A stretch of 64,000 nt of DNA. Source: Astropecten irregularis (Eukaryota > Echinodermata > Asteroidea > Paxillosida > Astropectinidae). The notes below the pieces were generated by a model. It was not told the DNA's origin. It saw only the letters and a program-made list of their open reading frames with translations, and did not search any database. The stretch's first letter is position 1. The number at the start of each line of letters is the position of its first letter. Both the position numbers and the translations under genes were made by a program. Of this stretch, positions 35,401 through 43,055 are shown in pieces. Where the stretch lies: assembly GCA_963971285.1 (NCBI GenBank), contig OZ020260.1, positions 12,806,798 to 12,870,797 of the forward strand. Reading direction: 5' to 3'.

Positions 35401-35890
35401 ACAAACATACCTTTAAAAAATATTTCCGCCTGAAATGCTGCATTTATCTAGATATGAGTAAAACAAAGACCGAAAACAGTTTTGATCTCGAGGTAAAATC
35501 AAAACCATTCTTAAATTGAGTAATTTTTTGCAATTTTCTTGTGACTCAGATGTCCGATTGAACTCAAATATTCACAGGTTTATCATTTCATGTACATGGT
35601 GGATTAGACAAAGTGTGAGTGCTGTTCTGTGACCTTAGCATTGGGAATCATGTATTACACCTTGAAGTCCTATTCAGATACAGCCCTCATGCAAGAGATT
35701 TCTGTACGTGGTGTACGTGTCAGTCACAACTAAACATCTCAAATTGATTCCTTTTCGTTTCTTTTTTTGTGATTCATCAGTTGAGGACCTGGAGAGGCAC
35801 GATGGCTCGGCTGAGAAGCCGTATTACATGTCCAAGGAACTGATGGGAATCGTAGGCAAGAAGAACAAGATTGAGAAGGACGACGATTAA
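12067..35890 (+). CDS. Choline transporter-like protein, CTL2/4/5 type (gene 2, complete)
   Basis: Complete SLC44-family transporter, predicted 733 residues against about 706 in human CTL2. Coding exons: 12067-12133 or 13023-13089 (alternative), 18779-18827, 19283-19356, 19792-19873, 23116-23206, 24078-24224, 24916-24988, 25658-25793, 27337-27420, 27995-28107, 29346-29468, 29917-30016, 30456-30548, 31237-31330, 31657-31898, 32623-32717, 33249-33352, 33899-33972, 34567-34732, 35211-35295, 35781-35890. The exons total 2202 nt with unbroken frame. In order: cytosolic [14 protein letters not shown] motif, TM1 (about 39-63), a large extracellular loop (about 64-260) with conserved Cys residues and NET, NET and NSS sequons, then the multi-TM core including [12 protein letters not shown] and [13 protein letters not shown], and a short charged cytosolic tail. 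Family knowledge suggests choline/ethanolamine transport. Localisation and substrate are inferred. Confidence 0.95.
13023..13089 (+). CDS. CTL gene 2 alternative first coding exon 1b
   Basis: ATG at 13023 with an in-frame TAG at 13014. It encodes [20 protein letters not shown] then KY plus one base. Donor GTGAGT at 13090. It has the same length and phase as exon 1a, implying two promoters about 1 kb apart. Confidence 0.8.
13938..14065. repeat. Low-complexity C/A/G homopolymer block
   Basis: Runs of C are followed by a run of about 20 A, then G-rich and GA-rich sequence. Sequence and length here are likely error-prone. Confidence 0.85.
14556..14897. mobile_element. M4 inverted-repeat element
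   Basis: The left end AAAGGTAGTATCATACTTTG is matched by CCCAAAGTATGATCAG at the right. The interior includes TTTTTCACTGTTTTCTCAAA. About 340 bp; other good copy 30708-31049. Confidence 0.7.
17889..17911. repeat. Poly-G tract
   Basis: An uninterrupted run of about 23 G in intron 1. Its length is probably variable or mis-called. Confidence 0.85.
18779..18827 (+). CDS. CTL gene 2 exon 2
   Basis: Residues 23-38, [16 protein letters not shown], the conserved cytosolic motif just before TM1 in CTL2/4/5. Acceptor CTACAG, donor GTATGC at 18828. Confidence 0.93.
18958..19060 (+). repeat. tRNA-derived SINE-like copy
   Basis: GGGGCTGGATAGCTCAGC looks like a tRNA 5' end and box A, and GAGGTTCGAATCCCGCTCCA like box B and acceptor. 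The acceptor arms pair, but the anticodon arm does not fold, so it is not called a tRNA gene. Confidence 0.6.
19283..19356 (+). CDS. CTL gene 2 exon 3 (TM1)
   Basis: Residues 39-63: SCTDVICC followed by a hydrophobic helix ending GVVGYF. The CTD-hydrophobic pattern matches the first membrane helix of CTL proteins. Donor GTAAGT. Confidence 0.93.
19415..19709. mobile_element. M1 inverted-repeat element
   Basis: It starts AATGCTGGTCTGGCTTACTC, carries ATGATCCAGGACACAG-type interior (here TCTGATCCAGGACACAGC), and ends near GCTGGGCTTGGCAAGTAT. A degraded copy in intron 3. Confidence 0.6.
19792..19873 (+). CDS. CTL gene 2 exon 4
   Basis: Residues 64-90, start of extracellular loop 1, with YRDGDP...[12 protein letters not shown]. 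The PTDSxGxxCG pattern is shared across CTL proteins. Donor GTAAGT at 19874. Confidence 0.93.
20136..20235 (+). repeat. tRNA-derived SINE-like copy (degraded)
   Basis: GGCTGGATAACTCAGTTGAT is followed by TTTGTATCCCACTCCAGTCA and a TTTCTTTGTTCACC tail. Same family as 18958-19060. Confidence 0.5.
20585..20962 (+). other. Unrecognised intronic ORF of 125 codons
   Basis: Open frame within intron 4 of CTL gene 2, starting [20 protein letters not shown]. It is Cys- and Lys-rich ([12 protein letters not shown]) with no family I recognise. It may be a transposon-derived remnant or a chance ORF. Confidence 0.2.
21050..21388. repeat. 34-bp pyrimidine-rich minisatellite
   Basis: About ten tandem copies of a unit built on TTTTTCTCCAACAAATTC and CCTCATTTTTGTTC. 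One strand is almost wholly C/T. It lies in intron 4. Confidence 0.85.
22012..22110 (-). repeat. tRNA-derived SINE-like copy
   Basis: It reads GGAGCGGGATTCGAACTGGC on the plus strand, the reverse of the box B/acceptor module, with the shared TTTCAATGA tail reversed at its left end. Confidence 0.5.
23116..23206 (+). CDS. CTL gene 2 exon 5
   Basis: Residues 91-121: [13 protein letters not shown] then [10 protein letters not shown]. The KPYL and CPTxQ motifs align with CTL extracellular loop 1. Acceptor GGACAG, donor GTAGGT at 23207. Confidence 0.93.
23262..23655. mobile_element. M5 element with expanded CAGGCT hexamer arm
   Basis: Left arm CATTTACGAAATGGAGGCTC runs into about 200 bp of near-pure GCTCAG hexamers. 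The usual M5 core follows (TTTTGGCTGCGG, GTAGATTCTCTTGTTTGAAA) and then a short right arm with GAGCCTGAGTCTGAGC. Confidence 0.8.
23274..23481. repeat. (GCTCAG)n hexanucleotide microsatellite
   Basis: About 34 units with a few point variants (TCTCAG, GTTCAG, GCTCTG). Open frames in several phases (QA, LR and EP dipeptides) are products of the repeat, not genes. Confidence 0.92.
23845..23925. repeat. 24-bp tandem repeat
   Basis: About three copies of a unit containing CATGAGTTTTATGAGTTACA, in intron 5. Confidence 0.7.
24078..24224 (+). CDS. CTL gene 2 exon 6
   Basis: Residues 122-170: [14 protein letters not shown] onward, with an ICVxxCP motif and an NET sequon at 129-131. Exactly 49 codons. 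Donor GTGAGT at 24225. Confidence 0.92.
24520..24640. repeat. TTTTGTTAA/GA short tandem repeat
   Basis: 9- and 18-bp periodic units of GTTAATTTTGTTGATTTT in intron 6. Confidence 0.8.
24916..24988 (+). CDS. CTL gene 2 exon 7
   Basis: Residues 171-194: [15 protein letters not shown] then YYLQSTD, extracellular loop with a conserved Cys. Donor GTAAGT at 24989. Confidence 0.88.
25658..25793 (+). CDS. CTL gene 2 exon 8
   Basis: Residues 195-239: [16 protein letters not shown], then a variable segment with NET and NSS glycosylation sequons. The RCxPS pattern is typical of this loop. Donor GTAAGC at 25794. Confidence 0.9.
25937..26393. mobile_element. Long foldback element M7 (mariner-type MITE?)
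   Basis: TACAGGGTGTCC on the left is mirrored by GGGACACCCTGTA on the right, both flanked by TA. The inverted arms extend well over 100 bp, with AACTGTTTATCACTT versus AAGTGATAAACAGTT and CATGTCTTGGCTATC versus GATAGCCAAGACATG. No transposase frame. Confidence 0.85.
26938..27112. repeat. M6 foldback repeat
   Basis: TTTCGATCCTAGCAGGATCA, then further on ATAAAGATCCTGCTAGGATC, making an inverted pair around a short centre. Followed by CAGTTTGCAGCAGTTTATTA as in the other copies. Confidence 0.7.
27337..27420 (+). CDS. CTL gene 2 exon 9
   Basis: Residues 240-267: [20 protein letters not shown] then SWYLIV, entering TM2. Acceptor TTCCAG, donor GTAAGT at 27421. Confidence 0.92.
27630..27715. repeat. 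SINE-like fragment
   Basis: CGGTGCCCTACCAAAAGCGC and GTGTCCCTAATAGTCAATTA match the copies at 2785-2905 and 35035-35115. Confidence 0.4.
27995..28107 (+). CDS. CTL gene 2 exon 10 (TM2-TM3)
   Basis: Residues 268-305: [20 protein letters not shown] then [10 protein letters not shown]. The RWLAGI(I/M) hinge is conserved in CTL proteins. Donor GTAAGT at 28108. Confidence 0.94.
28395..28708. mobile_element. M1 inverted-repeat element (reverse orientation)
   Basis: It opens ATTACTGGTTGGGCC and closes GGCTGAGCCTGACCAAC. The interior is reversed relative to 2922-3247. Confidence 0.65.
28764..28872. repeat. M6 foldback repeat (partial)
   Basis: GTAATAAACTGCTGCAAACT then GAGGGCCTGACGCGTTTCGA and CCTAGCAGGATCTTTCTC. 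Confidence 0.6.
28895..29274. mobile_element. M8 element, 380 bp with 32-bp terminal inverted repeats
   Basis: TCGTATTCTCGTAATATACT near the left end and its reverse complement near the right end, both preceded outward by TGTAAC. The interior is GC-richer than its surroundings. Only copy seen here. Confidence 0.8.
29346..29468 (+). CDS. CTL gene 2 exon 11
   Basis: Residues 306-346: [12 protein letters not shown], an acidic loop, then [11 protein letters not shown] leading into TM4. Acceptor TTCAG, donor GTAAGT at 29469. Confidence 0.93.
29641..29815 (+). repeat. tRNA-Thr(AGT)-derived SINE or tRNA pseudogene
   Basis: GCTCGGTGGCCTAGCAGG, an anticodon loop CTAGTAA and GTGGGTTCGAATCCCAC give a nearly complete tRNA head with pairing T-arm and acceptor. 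The anticodon arm is imperfect. The tail GCACTGAGTATACAGTGC...TAATTTGCATA recurs at 31530-31615, which favours a SINE. Confidence 0.6.
29917..30016 (+). CDS. CTL gene 2 exon 12 (TM4)
   Basis: Residues 347-379: [19 protein letters not shown] then [14 protein letters not shown]. 100 nt, matching gene 1 520-619. Donor GTCAGT at 30017. Confidence 0.94.
30456..30548 (+). CDS. CTL gene 2 exon 13 before the U12-type intron
   Basis: Residues 380-410: [18 protein letters not shown] to IWATIAV. Donor GTATCCTTT at 30549-30557, a U12 consensus. Confidence 0.94.
30549..31236 (+). promoter_or_regulatory. U12-type intron, gene 2
   Basis: 5' splice site GTATCCTTTG. Branch-point match TTCCTTGAC at 31205-31213, with the branch A 24 nt before AG 31235-31236. 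Same codon position as the gene 1 U12 intron, but longer because an M4 element (30708-31049) lies inside. Confidence 0.87.
30708..31049. mobile_element. M4 inverted-repeat element inside the U12 intron
   Basis: It starts ATACTATCATACTTTGGTAG and ends AAACCAAAGTACGAAGTTAC. It shares TTTTTCACTGTTTTCTCAAA with 14556-14897. Confidence 0.7.
31237..31330 (+). CDS. CTL gene 2 exon 14
   Basis: Residues 411-442: [16 protein letters not shown] and two NDT sequons, an extracellular loop. 94 nt, as in gene 1. Donor GTAAGT at 31331. Confidence 0.93.
31530..31615 (+). repeat. SINE tail fragment
   Basis: CACTTAAAAAGCACTGAGTA and GAAGGGTAAGCTTAATTTGC match the tail of the tRNA-Thr-like element at 29641-29815. 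Confidence 0.5.
31657..31898 (+). CDS. CTL gene 2 exon 15, family signature
   Basis: Residues 443-522: NTT sequon, [43 protein letters not shown]. 242 nt, four codons shorter than gene 1. Donor GTAAGG at 31899. Confidence 0.96.
31958..32491. mobile_element. M1 element containing a nested M3 element
   Basis: M1 ends lie near CATACTGGTCGGG and GAGGCCCAACCAGTATGAAA. An M3 copy occupies 32238-32436. Confidence 0.65.
32238..32436. mobile_element. M3 element nested in M1
   Basis: GGCCCAATTTCATAGAGCTG and GCTCTATGAAATTGGCCCC ends. Shorter interior than 4729-4970. Confidence 0.7.
32623..32717 (+). CDS. CTL gene 2 exon 16
   Basis: Residues 523-554: [20 protein letters not shown] then [11 protein letters not shown]. 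Acceptor TTCCAG, donor GTAAGT at 32718. Confidence 0.94.
32888..32936. repeat. Poly-T / poly-G tract
   Basis: A T run followed directly by a G run in intron 16. Prone to length error. Confidence 0.8.
33249..33352 (+). CDS. CTL gene 2 exon 17
   Basis: Residues 555-589: [20 protein letters not shown] then [14 protein letters not shown]. The Cys-rich block is identical to gene 1. Donor GTAAGG at 33353. Confidence 0.95.
33419..33731. mobile_element. M1 inverted-repeat element
   Basis: GGGAGAGAAACTTTAATACT at the left and a degraded right end near CAGTGACCAATATC. Confidence 0.65.
33899..33972 (+). CDS. CTL gene 2 exon 18
   Basis: Residues 590-613: [20 protein letters not shown] then RNIV. 74 nt, as in gene 1. 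Donor GTAAGA at 33973. Confidence 0.94.
34403..34513. mobile_element. M1 element with internal deletion
   Basis: Both M1 ends are present (AATACTGGTCGGGCACGGCC and GCTGGGCCCAACCAGTAATA) with only about 50 bp between them. Confidence 0.6.
34567..34732 (+). CDS. CTL gene 2 exon 19
   Basis: Residues 614-669: [20 protein letters not shown], a hydrophobic run, [11 protein letters not shown] and LNYYWVPIF. 166 nt, as in gene 1. Donor GTAAGT at 34733. Confidence 0.95.
34862..35010. mobile_element. M5 element (partial)
   Basis: GGGCTCCGGCTCAGGCTCCG arm and the core AGGCTTTTGGCTGTGG, GTAGATTCTCTGGTTTGAAA. Confidence 0.65.
35035..35115. repeat. SINE-like fragment
   Basis: CACTCTACCAACTGAGCTAT and TAATAGTCAATTATCTTTGT, matching copies at 2785-2905 and 27630-27715. 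Confidence 0.45.
35211..35295 (+). CDS. CTL gene 2 exon 20 (last TM)
   Basis: Residues 670-697: [20 protein letters not shown] then DTLFLCF. The donor GTAAGT at 35296 is absent at the matching point of gene 1. Confidence 0.94.
35324..35663. mobile_element. Diverged M4-type inverted-repeat element
   Basis: Left end AAGGTGCAGTACAGGATTGG and right end AATCATGTATTACACCTT. It shares its interior with the copy around 16706-17048. Confidence 0.55.
35781..35890 (+). CDS. CTL gene 2 exon 21, terminal
   Basis: Residues 698-733: [20 protein letters not shown] to [10 protein letters not shown], stop TAA at 35888-35890. Cytosolic tail. Acceptor CATCAG at 35775-35780. Confidence 0.95.
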
Positions 35891-36025
35891 AAACAAGATA
35901 CGTTTGCAAGATAAGTTCTTTGCCATTATCAGGCGTTTGGTCAAACAATGAAAAAGTACTGAGAACTCAGACTGGGGTCTTCGATGACTACAATTTCCTT
36001 TTTTGTTCTCCTGGATTTATTAAGG

Positions 36026-36228
36026 GCATTTACGAAATGGAGGCTCAGGCTCAGGCTCTGGTTCCGTCATCCATATGCTGAAAATATAGGTTGTGGTTTT
36101 TCATTGAAGCTGAAGCTTTGTTCTCCTTTTGAAACCAGAGAATCTACTTCCGAACCGCAGCCAAAAGCCTCTATTTTGATACCCATTATTTTAGAGTGGA
36201 TTCACGAAATGGAGCCTCCGTTTTGTAA
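36026..36228. mobile_element. M5 inverted-repeat element
   Basis: GGGCATTTACGAAATGGAGG at the left, ATTCACGAAATGGAGCCTCC at the right. Orientation is opposite to 23262-23655. Confidence 0.72.
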
Positions 36229-37245
36229 ACACCTTTTGTTGACAGGGTGTTAGGGTTAGGGTTCAATGGCAACAAAAAATATAAATGGCGATTCTTTTCG
36301 GCAGTATTTCTAAAATTCAATTGTTTTCAATGCAGTGATTATATAAATGCAGTTTAGTTTGATAGGCTCTATCTTAGGAACCAGTATAGTGAAAAGAAAA
36401 GTCCTTTTTGTATTCTTAACATTTTCTCCTCAATGGATCGTCCTGAAATTGCTGTAAAAGCGGCATGACATTTTGTAACAACTTCCGAAGTCTGAAATTC
36501 TGAAAAAGCTTTGAAAATAGTTTTTTTTTTTTTTTTACTTTTAATATTCAAGCGGGTAAAAACATGGGGATGTTCTTAAATACGTTTTTGCGATTTTACG
36601 GTCTGTGAATGGAGGGCATGTGTCATTGCACGCTGTACAGGGTTTGCATGTGGCAAAACAACACAAAAGAACGTTTTTCGTGTGTGTTCCTCTTACAAGT
36701 AAATGATGAATGTTGTTTGGAAGTTAAAGGGATCATATAGGATTTGCATATAGTTTTGGGCTGAAATTGGTACTTAAACAGATGTAATTAAGGTCTTTAA
36801 GTAATTGTGCGTTATGTCGGTTGCTTGTTTGTGGTATTTCAAATTCAAAATCGCCTTGCTTTTGTGATGTGTTCAAGTGAAAGTCAATCGTCCGAATTTT
36901 GCACAAGTTTTTTTTTTTTTACCACGTTGACTGACAATCATAAAATGCTGAAAATTCTAAAGTTTATAATGACACACACAAAATATTAATTTTAATGATT
37001 AAAAGCTATTCTAATAATGTTATTAATGTGTATTCAAGTATTGATCATAAATTAAAGATTATGTTTGTTTAAAGGGGCTATTCTTGAAGGTTTTATTTGA
37101 GTGTTTATTCCAGTCCTGTATATATTTTCAACGATCTATATTTTCATAGGAATTGTCTATTGTCAGTTTAATATTTTTAAAAGAAAATATAAGGTGTCTT
37201 GTACAATGTACATTCCAGTTTGTGTATATGTGAAATATGGTTTTA

Positions 37246-37568
37246 GGGAAAGAAACTTTGAAAATGGTCGGGCTCAGCCACTGAGAATCCAGGCCAGGCC
37301 TGGGCTTTGCCTGGAGTCTGTTGTATTGAGATTCAGGGCTGACAAGAGGAGGATTTGAGGCCTCAAGGTACAGGCCTGGCCAGGGGTCAATTTCAGGAAG
37401 CCCTACGCTTGATCGTAACTCAGGTTACGAAGGATAACCCATCTTATCTTATGTAGGACTGCAATGCATCATAAGTCCTACGATTGATAGTAAGTTACAA
37501 AGAGTTTGGTGAAATCGACCCCAGGATAAGTGGCATGACTGGGCCCGACCAATATTATTTCTCTCCCT
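37246..37568. mobile_element. M1 element with nested M2
   Basis: M1 ends AAAATGGTCGGGCTCAGCC and GGGCCCGACCAATATTATTT. An M2 copy occupies 37383-37522. Confidence 0.65.
37383..37522. mobile_element. M2 element nested in M1
   Basis: GGGGTCAATTTCAGGAAGCC and GGTGAAATCGACCCC ends. The second M2-in-M1 insertion in the window. Confidence 0.72.
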
Positions 37569-38869
37569 TATGTGAGTATTGAAATGAATTTTTAATGTAA
37601 GAACTTCTGTTCTTCTGGAAACTTACTGTATTCGGTTCGACTACCAAACAGACTTGTAAATTTTGTAATTGTAGTATTCACACTTGTGCATGTTTAACTT
37701 TTTACCTTGATTAATTAAATACCAGTAGTAGTCGGGTTGTATGCCACATTAATTGTACAGTTGGAGTCCAGGTACCAGTTCTCATTTCCGTTTCATTAAC
37801 AATTGGGGAAAAATTAGTGATACAATAGTCCATAGGTGTGTTAGCGGAATCATGATTTTTGAATAAGAACCGTTAAATCAAAGAAATTACGCAAACAATA
37901 AAAAAATAATGTAGTTTGATTATTGGACCTGTGAAATTCAAATTCTCAATTTCAATGAATACTTTTGTAATTCTTATAACATCTGTAACTGTAAATGAAA
38001 CTTGCAAACTTTGTTCGAAGTACAAAGGAGTATCTGCAAAAAGACTTTGTACTCTAACTATACATGTATTCAGAAATGTGTCTTCATCATCGTTAAACAG
38101 TTGCCTTATCAACTGCCATTGATGCAGTACAATAGTGCCTCTATATAACCACCTTGTACAACACTGTGCATAGCTCCATGTATGAAACTTGATGTATATA
38201 TTTCTTTATAGTTGTCCAAATTAAAACAGGGAAATTTCTAACTTTATCCATATATTTTCTCCACGTGTTCTTTGTATTTTCTCAGAGCTCACGGAGCTTG
38301 ATCTTGGTTGACAAACTCTCTAATTGATCCAGAATACCCTAATGGATGAAAGAAACAACTTTCAACCATAAAAACAGCAATATTGGTGCCTTAGGAGGCC
38401 AAGGAATTGATTTCAAGACATGTCAAAAAATGGTGAAAATTTACCAAGGCAATTTTGGCCAAAAATTGACTTTTTCTATAATTGATCCAGAATACCCTAA
38501 TGGATGAAAGGAACAACTTTCCAGCATCAAAACATCAACATTGGTGTCTATAAGAAGGCCAAGGAATTGATTTCAAGACACATCAAAAAATGGTGAAAAT
38601 CGACCAAATTGGCAAGGGCCCTTGCCGTTTTTGTCAATTTTGGCCAAAAATTTACTTTTTCTCTAATTGATCCAGAATGCCCTAATGGATGAAAGGAATA
38701 ATTTTTCAGCATCAAAACAGCAAAACTAGTGTCTTAAAAGGCTATAGGATTGATTTCAAGACATGTTAAAAAATGGTGAAAATCGACCAAAATGGCAAGG
38801 GGTACGTACCCCTTGCAGTTTTTGCAAATTTTGGCCAAAAATTGACTTTTTCTCAAAATTGACTTTTTC

Positions 38870-39205
38870 CCAAAGTGGTCCGAATCTTCCAAATAGGTGC
38901 CTTAGAACATTCTTAGCTTAAAAACAGGTCTTTTTGTCATCTGCGGGGAGAATTGAATCCATTTCAGAACATTTGAATTATCATCCAAAATTGAAAAAAA
39001 CGGCAAGGGGTACCCCTTGTCATTTTTGCCATTTTTGCCCCAAAATTGACTTTTTCCCAAAGTGGTCCGAATCTTCCAAATAGGTGCCTTAGAACATTCT
39101 TAGTTTAAAAACGGGTCTATTTTTCATCTGCGGGGAGAATTGAATCTATTTCAGAACATTTGATTTTTCATCCAAACTTGTCAAAAAACGGCAATAGGTA
39201 TTTAT
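38870..39205. repeat. Diverged satellite subfamily B
   Basis: Two copies (period about 182 bp) with CCAAAGTGGTCCGAATCTTC and TCATCTGCGGGGAGAATTGA. The first keeps the AAGGGGTACCCCTT palindrome, but the flanks are unlike the main monomer. A third diverged copy starts near 39990. Confidence 0.8.
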
Positions 39206-39692
39206 GGTAGTAGTAGTTCCCCAGTACTGAGTAGTTCCCCCAGTAGCAGTTCCCCCAGTATGGAGTAGGTTCCCTAGTACTGAGTAGTTCCCCCGGTAGT
39301 TCTCCCGGTGGTTCCCCCGGTAGTTCCCCCAGTTTGGAGTAGTTCCCCCGGTAGTTCCCCCAGTTTAGAGTAGTTCCCCCAGTAGTTCCCCCGGTAGTTC
39401 GCCCAGTTTGGAGTAGTTCCCCCAGTTTGGAGTAGTTCCCCTAGTAGTTCCCCCAGTTTGGAGTAGTTCCCCCAGTAGTCCCCCCGGTTGGAGTAGTTCC
39501 CCCAGTAGTTCCCCCGGTAGTTCCCCAGTAGTTCCCCCGGTAGCTCCCTCGGTAGTTCCCCCAGTTTGGAGTAGTTCCCCCAGTAGTCCCCAGTAGTTCC
39601 CCCAGTTTGGAGTAGTTCCCCCAAGTAGTTCCCCCAGTAGTTCCCCCAGTAGTTCCCCCGGTAGTTCCCCCAGTTTGGAGTAGTTCCCCCAA
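39205..39692. repeat. G/C-skewed minisatellite
   Basis: About 480 bp of variable units built from AGTTCCCCCAGTTTGGAGT and AGTTCCCCCGGT. The minus strand has runs of five G every 11-12 bases. Minus-strand open frames (GELLQTGGTT-like) are repeat artefacts. Confidence 0.92.
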
Positions 39693-40205
39693 TATAAGGT
39701 AAGCATATCATTCAAGTTTATAAGAGATACTCTCAAAGAGAACTATTAACAGTTTAATGCACAAACAACAACAAACTATCAAAGACAATCATTATATTCT
39801 TGATGAAACCGTTTTTATGAATAATCTCCATGTTTATTGATAATAACCATACAAAATGTAGTACATGAAGTTTATTACTATAAAAAAACATTTATAATGG
39901 GAAACCAGGTGTATTTCGTCTCTGCGACGAGAATTAAAATCATTTCAGAACATTTGATTTTTCATAAAAAATTGAACAAAACAGCAAGGGGTACTTTTTC
40001 CCAAAGTGTTCCAAATCGTCCTAATATGTGTCTGAGATCACAAGGAACCCATTTATAGTATGAAAACAAGTATATTTCTCATCTGCGAGGATACTTGAAT
40101 CTATTTCAGAACATTTGACTTTTTATCAAAAATTGAAAAAAACGGCAAGGGGTACGTACCCCTTGTCGTTTTCGTCAATTTTGGCCTAAAATTGACTTTT
40201 TCTCT
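39693..40205. other. Spacer between minisatellite and main satellite
   Basis: Unique-looking AT-rich sequence to about 39930, then a diverged satellite B copy ending with the palindrome near 40141-40166. Confidence 0.5.
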
Positions 40206-41630
40206 TATTGATCCAGAATACCCTAATGGATGAAAGGAACAACTTACCAGCATCAAAACAGCAATATTGGTGTCTTAGAAGGCAGTGGGGTTGATTTCAA
40301 GACATGTAAAAAATGGTGAAATTTGAACAAAATGGCAAGGGGTACCCCTTGTGGTTTTTGTCTTTTTTGGCCCCAAATTGACTTTTTCTCTTATTGATCC
40401 AGGGTGCCCTAAAGGATGAAATGAACAACTTTCAAGCATAAAAACAGCAATATTGGTGTCTTAGAAGGCGGGGGAATTGATTTCAAGACATGTCAAAAAA
40501 TGGTGAAATTTGAACAAAATGGCAAGGGGTACCCCTTGTCGTTTTTGTCAATTTTTGCCAAAAATTGTCTTTTTCTCTAACTGATCGAGAGTGCCATATT
40601 ACGCGAAAGAAACAACTTTCAAGTATAAAAACAGCAATATTGGTGTCTTAAGACGCAATGGAATTGATTTCAAGACATGTTAAAAAATGGTGAAATTTGA
40701 ACAAAATGGCAAGGGGTACCCCTTGTCGTTTTTGTCACTTTTGGCCAAAAATTGTCTTTTTCTCTAACTGATCGAGAGTGCCCTATTACGCGAAAGAAAC
40801 AACTTTCAAGTATAAAAACAGCAATATCGGTGTCTTAAGATGCAATGGAATTGATTTCAAGACATGTTAAAAAATTGTGAAATTTGAACAAAATGGCAAG
40901 GGGTACCCCTTGTCGTTTTTGTCATTTTTGGCCCCAAATTGACTTTTTCTCTTATTGATCCAGGGTGCCCTAATGGATGAAATGAAAAACTTTTAAGCAT
41001 AAAAACAGCAATATTGGTGTCTTAGAAGGCGGGGGAATTGATTTCAAGACATGTCAAAAAATGGTGAAATTTGAACAAAATGGCACGGGGTACCCCTTGT
41101 CGTTTTTGTCAATTTTGGCCAAAAATTGTCTTTTTCTCTAACTGATCGAGAGTGCCATATTACGCGAAAGAAACAACTTTCAAGTATAAAAACAGCAATA
41201 TTGGTGTCTTAGAAGGCGGGGGAATTGATTTCAAGACATGTCAAAAAATGGTGAAATTTGAACAAAATGGCAAGGGGTACCCCTTGTCGTTTTTGTCAAT
41301 TTTGGCCAAAAATTTTCTTTTTCTCTAACTGATCGAGAGTTTCATATTACGCGAAAGAAACAACTTTCAAGTATAAAAACAGCAATATTGGTGTCTTAAG
41401 ACGCAATGGAATTGATTTCAAGACATGTTAAAAAATGGTGAAATTTGAACAAAATGGCAAGGGGTACCCCTTGTCGTTTTTGTCAATTTTGGCCAAAAAT
41501 TGTCTTTTTCTCTAACTGATCGAGAATGCCCTATTACGCGAAAGAAACAACTTTCAAGTATAAAAACAGCAATATTGGTGTCTTAGGAGGCAATGGAATT
41601 GATTTCAAGACATGTTAAAAAATGGTGAAT

Positions 41631-43055
41631 GATCCAGAATACCCTAATGGATGAAAGGAACAACTTTCAAGCCTAAAAACAGCAATATTGGTGTCTTAGA
41701 AGGCTATAGGATTGATTTCAAGACATGTTAAAAAATGGTGAAAATCGACCAAAATGGCAAGGGGTACCCCTTGCCGTTTTTGTCAATTTTGGCCAAAAAT
41801 TGACTTTTTCTCTAATTGATCCAGAATACCCTAATGGATGAAAGGAACAACTTTCCAGCATCAACATATCAGTATTGGTGTCTTAGAAGGCTATAGGATT
41901 GATTTCAAGACGTGTGAAAAAATGGTGAAAATCGACCAAAATGGCAAGGGGTACGTACCCCTTGCCGTTTTTGTCAATTTTGGCCAAAAATAGACTTTTT
42001 CTCTAATTGATCCAGAATACCCTAATGGATGAAAGGAACAACTTTCCAGCGTCAAAACATCAGTATTGTTGTCTTAGAAGGCTATGAGATTGATTTCAAG
42101 ACATGTGAAAAAATGGTGAAAATCGACCAAAATGGCAAGGGGTACCCCTTGCCGTTTTTGTCAATTTTGGCCAAAAATTGACTTTTTCTCTAATTGATCC
42201 AGAATACCCTAATGGATGAAAGGAACAACTTACCAGCATCAAAACAGCAATATTGGTGTCTTAGAAGGCAGTGGGGTTGATTTCAAGACATGTCAAAAAT
42301 GGTGAAATTTGAACAAAATGGCAAGGGGTACCCCTTGTCGTTTTTGTCATTTTTGGCCCCAAATTGACTTTTTCTCTTATTGATCCAGGGTGCCCTAATG
42401 GATGAAATGAACAACTTTTAAGCATAAAAACAGCAATATTGGTGTCTTAGAAGGCGGGGGAATTGATTTCAAGACATGTCAAAAAATGGTGAAATTTGAA
42501 CAAAATGGCACGGGGTACCCCTTGTCGTTTTTGTCAATTTTGGCCAAAAATTGTCTTTTTCTCTAACTGATCGAGAGTGCCATATTACGCGAAAGAAACA
42601 ACTTTCAAGTATAAAAACAGCAATATTGGTGTCTTAGAAGGCGGGGGAATTGATTTCAAGACATGTCAAAAAATGGTGAAATTTGAACAAAATGGCAAGG
42701 GGTACCCCTTGTCGTTTTTGTCAATTTTGGCCAAAAATTTTCTTTTTCTCTAACTGATCGAGAGTTTCATATTACGCGAAAGAAACAACTTTCAAGTATA
42801 AAAACAGCAATATTGGTGTCTTAAGACGCAATGGAATTGATTTCAAGACATGTTAAAAAATGGTGAAATTTGAACAAAATGGCAAGGGGTACCCCTTGTC
42901 GTTTTTGTCAATTTTGGCCAAAAATTGTCTTTTTCTCTAACTGATCGAGAATGCCCTATTACGCGAAAGAAACAACTTTCAAGTATAAAAACAGCAATAT
43001 TGGTGTCTTAGGAGGCAATGGAATTGATTTCAAGACATGTTAAAAAATGGTGAAT
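41631..43055. repeat. Higher-order repeat unit, 1425 bp
   Basis: It is bounded by the truncated-monomer junction AAATGGTGAATGATCCAGA (gatcc at 41631 and 43056). It holds a fixed order of distinguishable monomer variants, the last one cut short. The preceding block, 40210-41630, ends at the same junction. Confidence 0.85.

Larger units (their letters stand above)
35891..38317. other. 3' flank of CTL gene 2
   Basis: No coding exon is seen. It carries an M5 copy (36026-36228) and an M1 copy with nested M2 (37246-37568). An AATAAA at 37897-37902 is one possible polyadenylation signal for gene 2; this is only a guess. Confidence 0.5.

Noticed and set aside
39274..39736. Minus-strand ORFs rich in GELLQTGGTT
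   Set aside because: Product of the 11-12 bp G-rich minisatellite, open in overlapping frames, with no other gene signal.
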